Shown here: one piece after another, positions 41,279-49,828 of the stretch
How the letters are laid out: each line of letters opens with the position of its first letter
Position numbering within the stretch: the first letter of the stretch is position 1
Assembly: GCF_900111765.1 (NCBI RefSeq)
Contig: NZ_FOIB01000014.1
Coordinates: 186,001-250,000, forward strand
Direction: 5' to 3'
Source: Myxococcus fulvus
Lineage (GTDB): Bacteria; Myxococcota; Myxococcia; Myxococcales; Myxococcaceae
DNA length: 64,000 nt
The notes under the pieces: generated by a model
What the model was told of the DNA's origin: nothing
What the model saw: only the letters and a program-made list of their open reading frames with translations
Database searches by the model: none
Program-made: the position numbers and the translations under genes

Positions 41279-41593
41279 TCAGCCCAGCGCTCGAGCCCGG
41301 GAGAGTCCGGCCAGGGTCAGCCGGGCGCGGGACGGGTCCATCTCCACGGTGACGTGGCACTCGTCGAAGTCCAGGTTCAACGCATACGGCGCCGACGCGG
41401 GCAGCAGGCCGCGCTCCTGGTGTGCCAGCGCGGCCATGCGGAAGAGCTCCGACAGCAGGGCCTGCCGCGTCTTGGGCGTCAGCCCGTCCACGGTGCCTTG
41501 CAGGCTGCGTGGGATGAGCACGGTGAAGGCCTGGGAGGACGGAGAGCCCGTGTCGGCGACGGAGGTCATGCCCGCGTCGATTGCGAGAACCAT
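41279..41593 (-). CDS. Small hypothetical protein, first gene of a pair
   Basis: A 104-residue soluble protein. The middle (GTVDGLTPKTRQALLSELFRMAALAHQERGLL) is helical and the end (YALNLDFDECHVTVEMDPSRARLTLAGL) beta-rich. I do not recognise a family. The ATG at 41593 follows AGGAAAGGT. It opens a two-gene minus-strand unit whose second member is 21 nt downstream. Confidence 0.65.
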   Translation of the reverse strand: MVLAIDAGMTSVADTGSPSSQAFTVLIPRSLQGTVDGLTPKTRQALLSELFRMAALAHQERGLLPASAPYALNLDFDECHVTVEMDPSRARLTLAGLSRARALG

Positions 41594-42031
41594 ACCTTTC
41601 CTGGATCCAACCATTCCGCGCGGTTGGAGTGGGTCGGCCGCGACCGTCTGAAAAAATCACAGGGTGTTGGTGGACGTGGTCTGAAGTGTCTGCGGGAAGG
41701 CGTGTCTTCCGGGCCTCCACCGGCTTCCATTACCCGAGTGGATGAGGATTCCGTTCGACGTTCATCTCTGCGGCGGGATTGCGACTTCAGGGTGCTGGTG
41801 GAGCGGCGTCCGGCGCGGTGTCCGGTGAGGTCCACGCGGAGGTTCCGGAAGTCGTCACGCATGGCACATGTGTCGCCACGTGCTGGCGCGAGCGCACCGT
41901 GACGCGAGCGTTCAGCAGCCGAAACGAGCGGGCCGCGTGAGAGGCGATGGCGGACAGGCGCGAGGCGCTCACCCCTCGCATCATGGGGAGCCCGGGGCTA
42001 TACGCGGAGGGCTGGAGTCCGGGAGGCACCC
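41594..42031. other. Divergent intergenic stretch
   Basis: 438 bp between the small gene pair (minus) and the Cys-rich lipoprotein gene (plus). No gene seen. It must hold both promoters. GGGAGGCACCC before the ATG at 42032 is the only element I can name with confidence. Confidence 0.5.
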
Positions 42032-44221
42032 ATGGCGCGCGCGACGAGCACAGGCGGGGCGGGGTGGGCCGTCATCGTGATGGCGGTGGTGTTGGGCACG
42101 GGGCCCGTCGCCTGCCGCGAGGACCCGCCGCTGGTGGGCGCGCAGGGTCGGCTGCGGTTGTCGGTCGACCGGCTCGACTTCCCCTTCGCCTATCCGGGAG
42201 GCACGCGTGAGGCGGAGGTGCGCGTGCTCAACGCGGGGCGCGCGCCGCTGGACGTGACGTGGACCGCGGTGGAGGCGCCGTTCTCGCTGGTGGAGGGGCT
42301 GCCCTCGCGCGTGGGGGTGGAGGAGGTGCCCGTGCGGGTGCGCTTCAGTCCTCGCGCCATCGGCACGTTCGAGTCGCGGCTGGTGGGCACCGCGTCGGAT
42401 GGAGGGCGCGTGGAGCTGGTGCTCGCGGGCGAGGCGCGGCCGACGCCGGAGTGTGTCGCGGTGGTGTGCGCGACCTCGACGTTCGACCCCGTCACCGAGC
42501 GCTGCGTGGAGACGGTGTCGCCGGACGGCACCGCGTGCAATCCGGGCAGCGCGTGTCTCACCATGGCCACCTGTCAGCAGGGGCGGTGTCGGGGACAGGA
42601 GCGGCCATGTGACGACGGCAACGCGTGCACCACGGATGCATGCCATGCGCTGGATGGGTGCCGCTCGGTGCCGGCGCCGCCGTGTCCCGGAGGTGCGCCG
42701 TGCCAGGTGGGCACGTGCGACCCGAAACTCGGGTGCGGCCTGGCGGATGCGCCGGATGGCACCTTCTGCGGGACGGAGCGCGGCTGCGACGCGGCGGACG
42801 TGTGCATCGAGGGCGCGTGCGCGCGGAGGGACTTGCCGGACGGCTTCGTCTGCGCGTCGGCCAGTCCGTGTCAGGCGGAGGGCCGTTGTCGCGGGTCCGT
42901 GTGCGAGCGCCCCGCGGCGGTGACGCTGGCGCCGGACTGGAGCCTCGACGCGGCGGCGTACCCTCGGAACCTGCATGACCTGCTGGTGGGGCCCGAGGGG
43001 GATGTGACGCTGTCGGGCTTCTACGAGTCGGCGCTGCTGGACGCGGCGGCGCCGACGCCCATGCTGAGCCGCGACGCGGCCCGGCGGTGCATGCTGTGGA
43101 ATGACCGGCTGTTGTGCATGGATTTGCCCGAGGACGGCACGGTGTCGCTGATGGAGCGGTACACGGGGGTGCCTCGGTGGACCTTCACGCTGGGGGACGC
43201 GCGGCCGGACATCCGTCAGCGCACGGAGACGCTCTTCCTGGCGCGGCTGGCGGTGATGGCGCCGGACCGGCTGGCGGCGCTCTTCGAGGCGTATCCCGCG
43301 GGGGAGCGGCGCGAGACGTTGTGTCGCATGTACTTCCTGGTGGTGTTGGATGCGTTCGGGCAGATGGTGTCCGCGCAGGAGCTCACGGACCCGCTGTTGT
43401 CCGAGTGCAACCACCCGCACCCGTTCGGCGTCGTGTCGGACGCGGCGGGGGATTTGTATGTGTCCTTCTCGCAGACGCTGAACGTGGGGGCGCCGCTGCA
43501 TGCGGGCGCGCCCTCGCTGCTGATGGCGTTCTCGTCGGACGGGGTGCCGCGCTGGCGCAAGTCCCAGGGGCAGCGCGCCGGAGAGCTGGCAGTGGTGGAT
43601 GGATTGCTCTTCGCGGAGCGGGGCGCGCAGGCGCTGCGCACGGCGGATGGCTCGGTGGCGGGGACGATTCCGCAGGTCTTCGGGCGCGTGGTGGCCACGC
43701 GTGAGCGACTGGTGCCGAGCGCGCCGGGCACGACGGTGAACGTCGGCGACGAGGGCAACGCGCCCGCGGCCACGCAGCTGCAGGGCTTCGCGCTGCCGTC
43801 ACTGAGTCCCGTGTGGACGTACTCGCTGCGCTCGGGGCAATCGCTCACCACGAAGGAGCTGCGGCTGGCGACGTGGCCGGAGACGCCGGGGCTGCCACCG
43901 AGGACGTTGGTGCTCACCACGGCGACGGATGCGGACGACGCGCGGCTGCTCGTGGGGGTGCGGGTCTCCGATGGTAGCGAGGCGTTCCAGTGCCGGTTGG
44001 ACTACGAGGCGCGCACGATGCCCCAGTTGCTGGAGCTGGCGCCGGGCGCGCTGCTGATGATGGATGGGGCGCAGACCTGCGGCGAGTGCGACCCGCCGTT
44101 CGCTTCCAGCCAGGCGCGCTTCCAGCGCTTCCCGATGCCGGGGTTGCTGCCCGCGAAGGAACCGTGGCCCGGGACCTTCGGTGGTCCAGGACACGACCAT
44201 CACGAGGGCGCGGACCACTGA
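42032..44221 (+). CDS. Cysteine-rich surface lipoprotein with Ig-like and propeller-like domains
   Basis: A 729-residue lipoprotein; the lipobox PVAC places the lipidated Cys at 28. Residues 35-135 form an ASPM-SPD2-Hydin/Ig-like domain (VDRLDFPFAYPGGTREAEVRVLNAGRAPLDV). Residues 145-300 are a Cys-rich tract of myxobacterial type (PCDDGNACTTDACHALDGC and similar units). The rest (about 305-715) is beta-rich with repeated Leu/Val-x-Trp strands, probably a PQQ-like propeller. The protein ends in a His/Asp-rich tail (PGHDHHEGADH) that could bind metal. These are typical outer-surface proteins of unknown function. Its 3' end overlaps the convergent DUF4166 gene by 22 nt. Confidence 0.75.
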   Translation: MARATSTGGAGWAVIVMAVVLGTGPVACREDPPLVGAQGRLRLSVDRLDFPFAYPGGTREAEVRVLNAGRAPLDVTWTAVEAPFSLVEGLPSRVGVEEVPVRVRFSPRAIGTFESRLVGTASDGGRVELVLAGEARPTPECVAVVCATSTFDPVTERCVETVSPDGTACNPGSACLTMATCQQGRCRGQERPCDDGNACTTDACHALDGCRSVPAPPCPGGAPCQVGTCDPKLGCGLADAPDGTFCGTERGCDAADVCIEGACARRDLPDGFVCASASPCQAEGRCRGSVCERPAAVTLAPDWSLDAAAYPRNLHDLLVGPEGDVTLSGFYESALLDAAAPTPMLSRDAARRCMLWNDRLLCMDLPEDGTVSLMERYTGVPRWTFTLGDARPDIRQRTETLFLARLAVMAPDRLAALFEAYPAGERRETLCRMYFLVVLDAFGQMVSAQELTDPLLSECNHPHPFGVVSDAAGDLYVSFSQTLNVGAPLHAGAPSLLMAFSSDGVPRWRKSQGQRAGELAVVDGLLFAERGAQALRTADGSVAGTIPQVFGRVVATRERLVPSAPGTTVNVGDEGNAPAATQLQGFALPSLSPVWTYSLRSGQSLTTKELRLATWPETPGLPPRTLVLTTATDADDARLLVGVRVSDGSEAFQCRLDYEARTMPQLLELAPGALLMMDGAQTCGECDPPFASSQARFQRFPMPGLLPAKEPWPGTFGGPGHDHHEGADH

Positions 44222-45627
44222 GCCTCGTAGTGGATGCAGCCCAGGGGCGCGCGGGACGACGTGCTCCAACGGAAGGTGCCGATGATGTCCACGCGGGTGG
44301 GGTCATCGCGTGAGGGGATGATGCGGAACTCGACGCCGTGTCCCACGGGAGGCAGCACCAGCCCGTGCCATCTCAGCGTGCCGCCTCGCAGTCGGATGCC
44401 GCCGTCGTCGAGCACCGACACGTCCAGCGCCAGGTCGAGCCCGTGTTCGACGAAGACCTCGTGGAGCTGGTTGCCTCGCAGGACGAAGTCCGAGTCGAAG
44501 CAGCGCAGCGCTCCGTCGCAGTACAGCTCGCGGACGAAGTGCATCGAGCCATCGGCGCGGCGGAAGGTCCGGAAGCGTCCGGGGAACGTGCGTGCTCCGT
44601 GCTCGAAGAGGCCCTGGCCCGACAGTCGCGTCGCCACCCAGGCCAACATCCGCGCGGTGCGCGAGGAGAACGTCACCGAGGCGCGCACGTTCCAGGCACC
44701 GGGGTTGGCGTAGAAGCGGATGACCCGCTCGTCCACGCGGGACACCTCTGGGCCCATCGCGCTCGCGAGCAGGGACCAGGCATCCGAGGGTCTCGTGCGC
44801 TGTCCTCGATGCAGCGCCTTCACGCCCCGCCGATACACCCCCGCCGCCGTCCACGCGGTGAGGAAGCTCGCGAGCAGCAGCCACGCCGCGCGTCGCTCGC
44901 CGACAAGCCCCGGGGCTCGATGCCAGCGCGGCAGGCACAGCGCGCGCAGCGTGGCCCAGGCGTAGTGACGCAGGAGCACCCAGCCCGCGCTCGTCAGTCT
45001 CACCACCGAGAGCGCGAGCCCGTGCGCGATGGCGCTCTCCCCGGGCACCGCGCCCGCCAGCGCGTGCTGGTCGAAGAAGCGCGCGCCCATAGTCATCTCC
45101 ACGTGCTGGACGAGCAGGCGCCACAGCGGCTCGCGCTCATGGGCTCGAGCCTCCTCGAGGAACGCCGCTTCATGGCCGAGCTCGCGTCCGCGCGCGACAT
45201 CGACCATGTGGGCTTCAATCCATCGCTCGTCACGCACCTCCATCGGCAGGCCCTCGGCGCATGCGCTCGCATAGGCGCTCCACTCCGGCGTGCGAGGCAG
45301 CCCGGTCTCATCCACTGGCATGACCGCGGCGCCCAGACGGGCGAAGGGCTCGGACACGCCCCAGAAGCGGCCTAGCGTCACGGCGCTGGCCGCGAGCAGG
45401 TGCACCTGGGCCATGCGGCATGGATTCACACGGTAGAAGTCCGCGAGCAACCCGAGCGACAGTCGACAGGCCCGCTGACGCAGGACGAAGCCATGCAGTG
45501 CCTCCGTCGAGGCGTGGGGGAGGGCGTCACGCGCCTCGTTGAGCTCCTCCTCGTGGAATGTGTCGTCCCACGAGGCCTCCTGGAACAGGGCCACCCGCGC
45601 CTCGAACGTCCTGGCCCCCGCGCTCAC
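44200..45627 (-). CDS. DUF4166-type protein
   Basis: A 475-residue protein. The C-terminal 190 residues (from about 270) fit DUF4166: SLLASAMGPEVSRVDERVIRFY, FRTFRRADGSMHFVRELYCDG and a long beta-rich end. The N-terminal half is helical with one or two hydrophobic stretches (LLLASFLTAWTAAGVYRRG) and may sit in or on the membrane. The GTG start at 45627 overlaps the previous stop as GTGA and has GGAGGTGTCGCC upstream, so it is translated in step with the membrane/SRPBCC gene. DUF4166 is found with lipid and terpenoid-type enzymes, but no reaction is known. Confidence 0.75.
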   Translation of the reverse strand: MSAGARTFEARVALFQEASWDDTFHEEELNEARDALPHASTEALHGFVLRQRACRLSLGLLADFYRVNPCRMAQVHLLAASAVTLGRFWGVSEPFARLGAAVMPVDETGLPRTPEWSAYASACAEGLPMEVRDERWIEAHMVDVARGRELGHEAAFLEEARAHEREPLWRLLVQHVEMTMGARFFDQHALAGAVPGESAIAHGLALSVVRLTSAGWVLLRHYAWATLRALCLPRWHRAPGLVGERRAAWLLLASFLTAWTAAGVYRRGVKALHRGQRTRPSDAWSLLASAMGPEVSRVDERVIRFYANPGAWNVRASVTFSSRTARMLAWVATRLSGQGLFEHGARTFPGRFRTFRRADGSMHFVRELYCDGALRCFDSDFVLRGNQLHEVFVEHGLDLALDVSVLDDGGIRLRGGTLRWHGLVLPPVGHGVEFRIIPSRDDPTRVDIIGTFRWSTSSRAPLGCIHYEAQWSAPS

Positions 45628-46793
45628 GGCGACACCTCCACGAGCCGCGCCCCCGGAGCCGGCGCCGTGCCACGCGACCCTCCACCCAGCCAGCTCCGCG
45701 CCGCGTCCGGCGCAGGCTGCTTGCCCAGCATCCGCGCGAGCACGAACAGCGCGAACCGCCACCGCGAACGCCCCCGCTTCGTGGCCTGTTCATCCCCCGC
45801 GCACCACCGCCGCAGCGTCTCGAACCCCCACTCCGTCCCCAGCCGCATGATGGGACGGAAGAGCACCGCATCGAGCACCTCCCCCAGCACCCCATGCCGT
45901 GTCTTGTAATCGAACACCGTCTTGAAGAACGTCCCTTCGGGACGGCGCTCGTACAGCCACACCCCGCGCCCTCGCAGGATGGGGCTGCGCCAGTCCTCCG
46001 AGCCGAACTCGAACGTCGAGCGCACGTTCGGCGTGTTCGCCAGGTACCGCCCCCACCCCACGATTTCGAGCCCGAAGCCCAGGCGCGTCCGGTAGTCCAT
46101 CCAGTGGAACCCCCGAGCATCCTGCTCCGGCAGATACCGGATGGACGTGAACCGCACGTCCCACGCCACATGCAGCTCGGGCTCCTGCGTCCGCTCCCAC
46201 ACCACCTCCACCGGCGCGGGGATGAGCACCTCCGCGACAATCCTTTGGAGCGCATGTCGGCGCGTTGGCACCACGGCCGCTCGGCGCATCGCCGACCACC
46301 GGGCCGCGTCCCGCGTGAAGGTGATGAGCGCCGTCACCCCCATCACCGTCATCAGCGCGCGCAGCGCCACCGGCACATCGGCCGGCTCCCACCGCACCCC
46401 CGAGGGCAGCAGCCTGTCTGTCCACACCGCCTGGAAGGTGGCCATGAGGTACAGCCCCACCAGCACGCTCAACACCACGTGCGCGAAGTACTCGCCCCGG
46501 GGCAGGCCCCCCTGCGGCGCGCGGCTGTCCTTCTCCTCCCAGACGTCCGCGAAGGCGACCCCGACATCCACCGCGTACAGCACGACCAGCGCCCCCAACG
46601 CCCACCCCTGGAAGCGCACGTGCGGCACCCAGAGGAACTGCAGCGCGTAGATGAGGTGCCGCGCCGTGTGCCAGAAGACCTCGCGCTGGCACTCGGCGCG
46701 CTCGTGCAGCCGGCCGCGCCAGTGGTGGAAGTAGACGACGTCGAAGGCCCCCAACAATCCGATGACGAGCAGCAGGTAGAAGGCGACGTGCAT
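45624..46793 (-). CDS. Membrane protein with SRPBCC-like domain
   Basis: A 389-residue protein. The first 160 residues hold about four membrane helices (MHVAFYLLLVIGLLGAFDVVYF onward, with FHHWRGRLHERAECQREVFWHTARHL carrying several His). Residues 190-330 look like a START/SRPBCC ligand-binding fold (RIVAEVLIPAPVEVVWERTQ, FHWMDYRTRL, FDYKTRHGVLG). Such domains bind lipids or polyketides. The ATG at 46793 is preferred over a TTG 48 nt upstream. The stop overlaps the DUF4166 start, giving a coupled two-gene unit that may handle a hydrophobic ligand; inference. Confidence 0.7.
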   Translation of the reverse strand: MHVAFYLLLVIGLLGAFDVVYFHHWRGRLHERAECQREVFWHTARHLIYALQFLWVPHVRFQGWALGALVVLYAVDVGVAFADVWEEKDSRAPQGGLPRGEYFAHVVLSVLVGLYLMATFQAVWTDRLLPSGVRWEPADVPVALRALMTVMGVTALITFTRDAARWSAMRRAAVVPTRRHALQRIVAEVLIPAPVEVVWERTQEPELHVAWDVRFTSIRYLPEQDARGFHWMDYRTRLGFGLEIVGWGRYLANTPNVRSTFEFGSEDWRSPILRGRGVWLYERRPEGTFFKTVFDYKTRHGVLGEVLDAVLFRPIMRLGTEWGFETLRRWCAGDEQATKRGRSRWRFALFVLARMLGKQPAPDAARSWLGGGSRGTAPAPGARLVEVSP

Positions 46794-47421
46794 GCCCACG
46801 CCCCAGTGCAACGCCGTGGCCAGTACCACCCGCCCTCGCAAACCTCGGAAACGTCAGGGATTCAGAGGATTCAAAGCGAAGGTCCGTCAACGCCGTGGAC
46901 AGCGCCGACAACGGGCGTTGTCGTCCCCAACTTCTCCACAACGCTTCCGGGTGTGAGCGGCCTTCACCCGGGCTCCGTGCCGGCGCGTCATGAACGGCGC
47001 TTCAGGTGTCGGCGGTCCGCTGGCCGCGTCGCCAAAGAGGGTCCGGGCCCGCTGTCAATCACCGACCTGGGGTTTCCGCGCGATTTTCCCGGACGGATGG
47101 TGAACGAGGGCCTGTTCAGCGCCCGTCCTGACACGACACCCCCCGCGTCACCGACCCTGCGGGTGGACATGCCGCGCGTACCCGATATTCTTCGCCCATC
47201 GTTGCGTTGAAAGACGTGGACGTGTTCCACCTTGCCCACGCGAGGCCTGACCGGAAATGCCCCCCTGGGTTCCGGCGCTTGTGTGGAAGGAGTGCGGTTG
47301 CCCGGACGACCTTGGAGGTCCGGCGTGCGGCGGCTCCGTTGCAGTGTGGGGGGTCTGCTCGGGCCCCGGGGGGAAGAGATTTCCCTGGGGCCCGAGTCAC
47401 CTCGTCTTCTCCCAGGGCCGC
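46794..47421. other. Gene-free stretch with several dyads
   Basis: 628 bp, no gene seen. It contains CGACAAC/GTTGTCG (46906-46923, 4-nt loop), a TGAACGGCGCTTCA dyad at 46991-47004 belonging to the TGAAC-N5-TTCA family, a looser TGAAC-N8-GTTCA at 47101-47118, and the strong hairpin after the TPR gene (47358-47396). The promoter of the SRPBCC/DUF4166 pair should lie in its left part. Confidence 0.5.
47358..47396 (-). terminator. Strong hairpin downstream of the TPR gene
   Basis: Perfect 10-bp arms CTCGGGCCCC and GGGGCCCGAG with additional inner pairing (GGGAA/TTTCCC). It lies 25 nt past the TPR gene stop on the minus strand. There is no T run, so termination may need Rho or the stem may only protect the 3' end. 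Confidence 0.5.
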
Positions 47422-48903
47422 CTACGGCCTCGCCTTCGCCGTGCCCGCGGGCGCCTTCGCCACGAAGCCCTCCAGCCAGGTCACCTCGTCGCGGGTGATT
47501 TCCATCAGCAGTTCCTCCGTCAACGCCGCCACCGGCCAGCGCTCCAGCGCCGTCTGGTTGAACGTCTTCAGGGTCTGCTCCAGCGCCTCGATTTGATTCA
47601 GCGCCAGCGCCCGGCCCGCCTCGTCCCCCATGTCCTGCGTTCCCCCGCGCACCAACTGGAGGCCCGCCATCCGCTCCACCAACGTCGGCTGCCGCACCAG
47701 GCTCGCGCCGATGTCCCGGGTGATGCGACCCAGGCGCTTGAGCCCCTCGGGTGACAGCGAGCCCCGCGTGCCCACGTTGCGCGTGCGCAGAATCCACGTG
47801 CCCCGCTCGCCCAGCACGCGCTTGGACACCGCCATCGCCGCCGCGCTGGCGTCCGGCACCCCCACCTCGCGCAAGAGCTCGCGCGAGCGCACGTACCCGT
47901 CGTGAAAGGACGTCTCCCGCCAGGCCGGCAGTGCGGCCACCTTCTCCAGCGCGTCGATCTCCGCCGCCGTCAGCTCGCTGCCGGACTCCGTGTCACCCAG
48001 CAGCAGCAACAACTGGAGCTGCATCGAGCGCGGGTGCGCCCGGACCAGCGCCTCCAGCTTCTCGCGGAAGACGGTCCGCGCCCGCTCGTACTCGGACTCC
48101 GGCAGCGCCTCGCCGCGCAGCGCGTCCCGCACCGCCACGTAGAGGTCCGGGTCCTCCAGCCGGGGCACCTGGTTCAAGAGGAACAGGGCCTGCTCCGGCT
48201 CCAGCTTGCGCGTGGCCAGGGCCAGCCTCAGCCGGGTGTCGTCGGACGTGGCGCGCGCCCACGCGGCCTTCTCCCAGTCCACCAGGGCGGGGTCCGGCGG
48301 CAGGGGCGTGGCCCCCGGCAACAGCTCGCTCTGCCGGAAGTCGGGGCGGCCCAGCTGCACCCACGCGTCGCGGAAGGCCTGCTGCCAGGTGCCGGCGTCG
48401 GGCGCGCGTCGTCGCTCACGCAGCGCCTCCAGCAGCGCCACCTCCGGGCTCCCAGGGGCCTCGGCCTTCAGGCGCTCCAGCACCTCGGCGGCCTCCGAAT
48501 CATGGCCCTCCTGCAGCGCCAGACACACGTGCACCAGCAGCGCGGGCGCGAATTTCGGGGCGAGCATCAGCGCCTCGCCGAGCGACTCGCGAGCCTTCTT
48601 CGCGTCCCCGCTGGCGGCGAAGCGCGCGGCCCGGTCCGTGTGGCGGAGGACCTCCGGCGACGCGGTGTACTTCACGGCGCGCGGGCCCTTCGGCGCGGGG
48701 AGCTCCGGGTGCGCGTGCCCGTCATGCGGCCCGTGCTCGTCATGCAGCCCGTGTCCGTCCTGCGCGGGGCCCGGCGCGCGGGCGCTCCGGACATAGAGGG
48801 CGCCTCCCGCAGCCAGCGCCACCGCCAGCCCCACGCCACTCCACACCGCGGCTCTGCGTCCCGAGGTGCCCTGCGAGGAAGGAGGAGGAATCGGGTCCGT
48901 CAT
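47422..48903 (-). CDS. Membrane-anchored TPR protein with His-rich linker
   Basis: A 493-residue protein. One membrane helix (about 21-40, VWSGVGLAVALAAGGALYV) is followed by a His/Asp/Gly-rich stretch (DGHGLHDEHGPHDGHAH) that could bind metal ions. From about residue 85 it is helical with TPR-like units (LRHTDRAARFAASGDAKKARESL). No enzyme motif is seen. The ATG at 48903 follows GGAGAAG. Function not assigned; TPR proteins of this topology often organise periplasmic complexes. Confidence 0.7.
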   Translation of the reverse strand: MTDPIPPPSSQGTSGRRAAVWSGVGLAVALAAGGALYVRSARAPGPAQDGHGLHDEHGPHDGHAHPELPAPKGPRAVKYTASPEVLRHTDRAARFAASGDAKKARESLGEALMLAPKFAPALLVHVCLALQEGHDSEAAEVLERLKAEAPGSPEVALLEALRERRRAPDAGTWQQAFRDAWVQLGRPDFRQSELLPGATPLPPDPALVDWEKAAWARATSDDTRLRLALATRKLEPEQALFLLNQVPRLEDPDLYVAVRDALRGEALPESEYERARTVFREKLEALVRAHPRSMQLQLLLLLGDTESGSELTAAEIDALEKVAALPAWRETSFHDGYVRSRELLREVGVPDASAAAMAVSKRVLGERGTWILRTRNVGTRGSLSPEGLKRLGRITRDIGASLVRQPTLVERMAGLQLVRGGTQDMGDEAGRALALNQIEALEQTLKTFNQTALERWPVAALTEELLMEITRDEVTWLEGFVAKAPAGTAKARP

Positions 48904-49050
48904 GGCGCGGCTTCTCCGGGGGTGGGGGAGGCCGCATTCCAATCGGCCCCGCCCCGTCGGAGCAAGGTGGCCCTCTTCCCCAGGTGGGAGTGTCCTTCCC
49001 TACCCAGGTGGAAGAGGCCGCGCTTCGCGCGGGCCAAGGCCCGCCGTGCC

Positions 49051-49752
49051 TCAGTCCTTCGCGTAGAGGACGCGGCTGCCGCCGCTGGCCTGCACCTGGG
49101 CGCGGTTGGGGCGAGAGACGCACTTCACGGTGGTGCCGCCGGTGGCCTCCACCTCAAGGCTCTCCGAGGGGTCCGCCTCCACCTGCGCGCCGCCGCTGGC
49201 CTCCACGTCCAAATCCCTCAGGCCCGCGAGCTTCATCGCCTTGACCACGGCCCCGCCGCTGGCCTCGATGTCCAACTGCTTCGCGCGCCCCTCCAACTGG
49301 ACGGTGCCCCCGCCGCTGACCTCCAGGTCCAGCTTCCGCGTGTCGATGCCCCGCAGGTCGATGGAGGCGCCGCCGCTGGCCTCGATGGAGAAGTCCTCCG
49401 AGGTGGCCACCTCGCCCTCCACCGAGCCGCCGCCGCTGACGGTGACCTCCTCCAGCCGGGGCACGGTGATGAAGAGGCGAATCTTGCTGCCGTTGAACGA
49501 GTTGAGGATGCCCTTGCGCTCCATCTTCGTGGCGAGCTCCCCGTCCTCCACCTTCAGCTCCAGGCGGGACACCAGGTCCGCGGGGCCCTCGACGCGCACG
49601 GACTTGGGGCCCACCTTGAGCTCGGCCTTGATGCCGTGGCTCAGCTCGATGCTGTGGAAGTCGGGGACGTCCCGCGTCTGCGCGTCTGCCGCCCAGGCGG
49701 ATCCGGCGAACATCATCAAGGGGACGAGCAGGGACTTCCGGGCGGTCTTCAT
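49051..49752 (-). CDS. DUF2807 (head GIN domain) auto-adhesin-like protein
   Basis: A 233-residue exported protein: signal peptide with cleavage near AWA-A (residues 20-22), then a right-handed beta-helix-like DUF2807 domain with regularly spaced SGGGSV/ASGGA turns at about 20-residue intervals. The family is named from Bacteroidetes and is thought to form surface structures; activity is unknown. GGGAGCACG precedes the ATG at 49752. It lies 76 nt downstream of the PEGA kinase on the same strand. Confidence 0.82.
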   Translation of the reverse strand: MKTARKSLLVPLMMFAGSAWAADAQTRDVPDFHSIELSHGIKAELKVGPKSVRVEGPADLVSRLELKVEDGELATKMERKGILNSFNGSKIRLFITVPRLEEVTVSGGGSVEGEVATSEDFSIEASGGASIDLRGIDTRKLDLEVSGGGTVQLEGRAKQLDIEASGGAVVKAMKLAGLRDLDVEASGGAQVEADPSESLEVEATGGTTVKCVSRPNRAQVQASGGSRVLYAKD

Positions 49753-49828
49753 GGCGTGCTCCCAAAGGGCCGTGGAGCCCGGCAGGGGCCCCGTCATGCC
49801 GGGCTACGCACCATGCCGGGAACGATTG

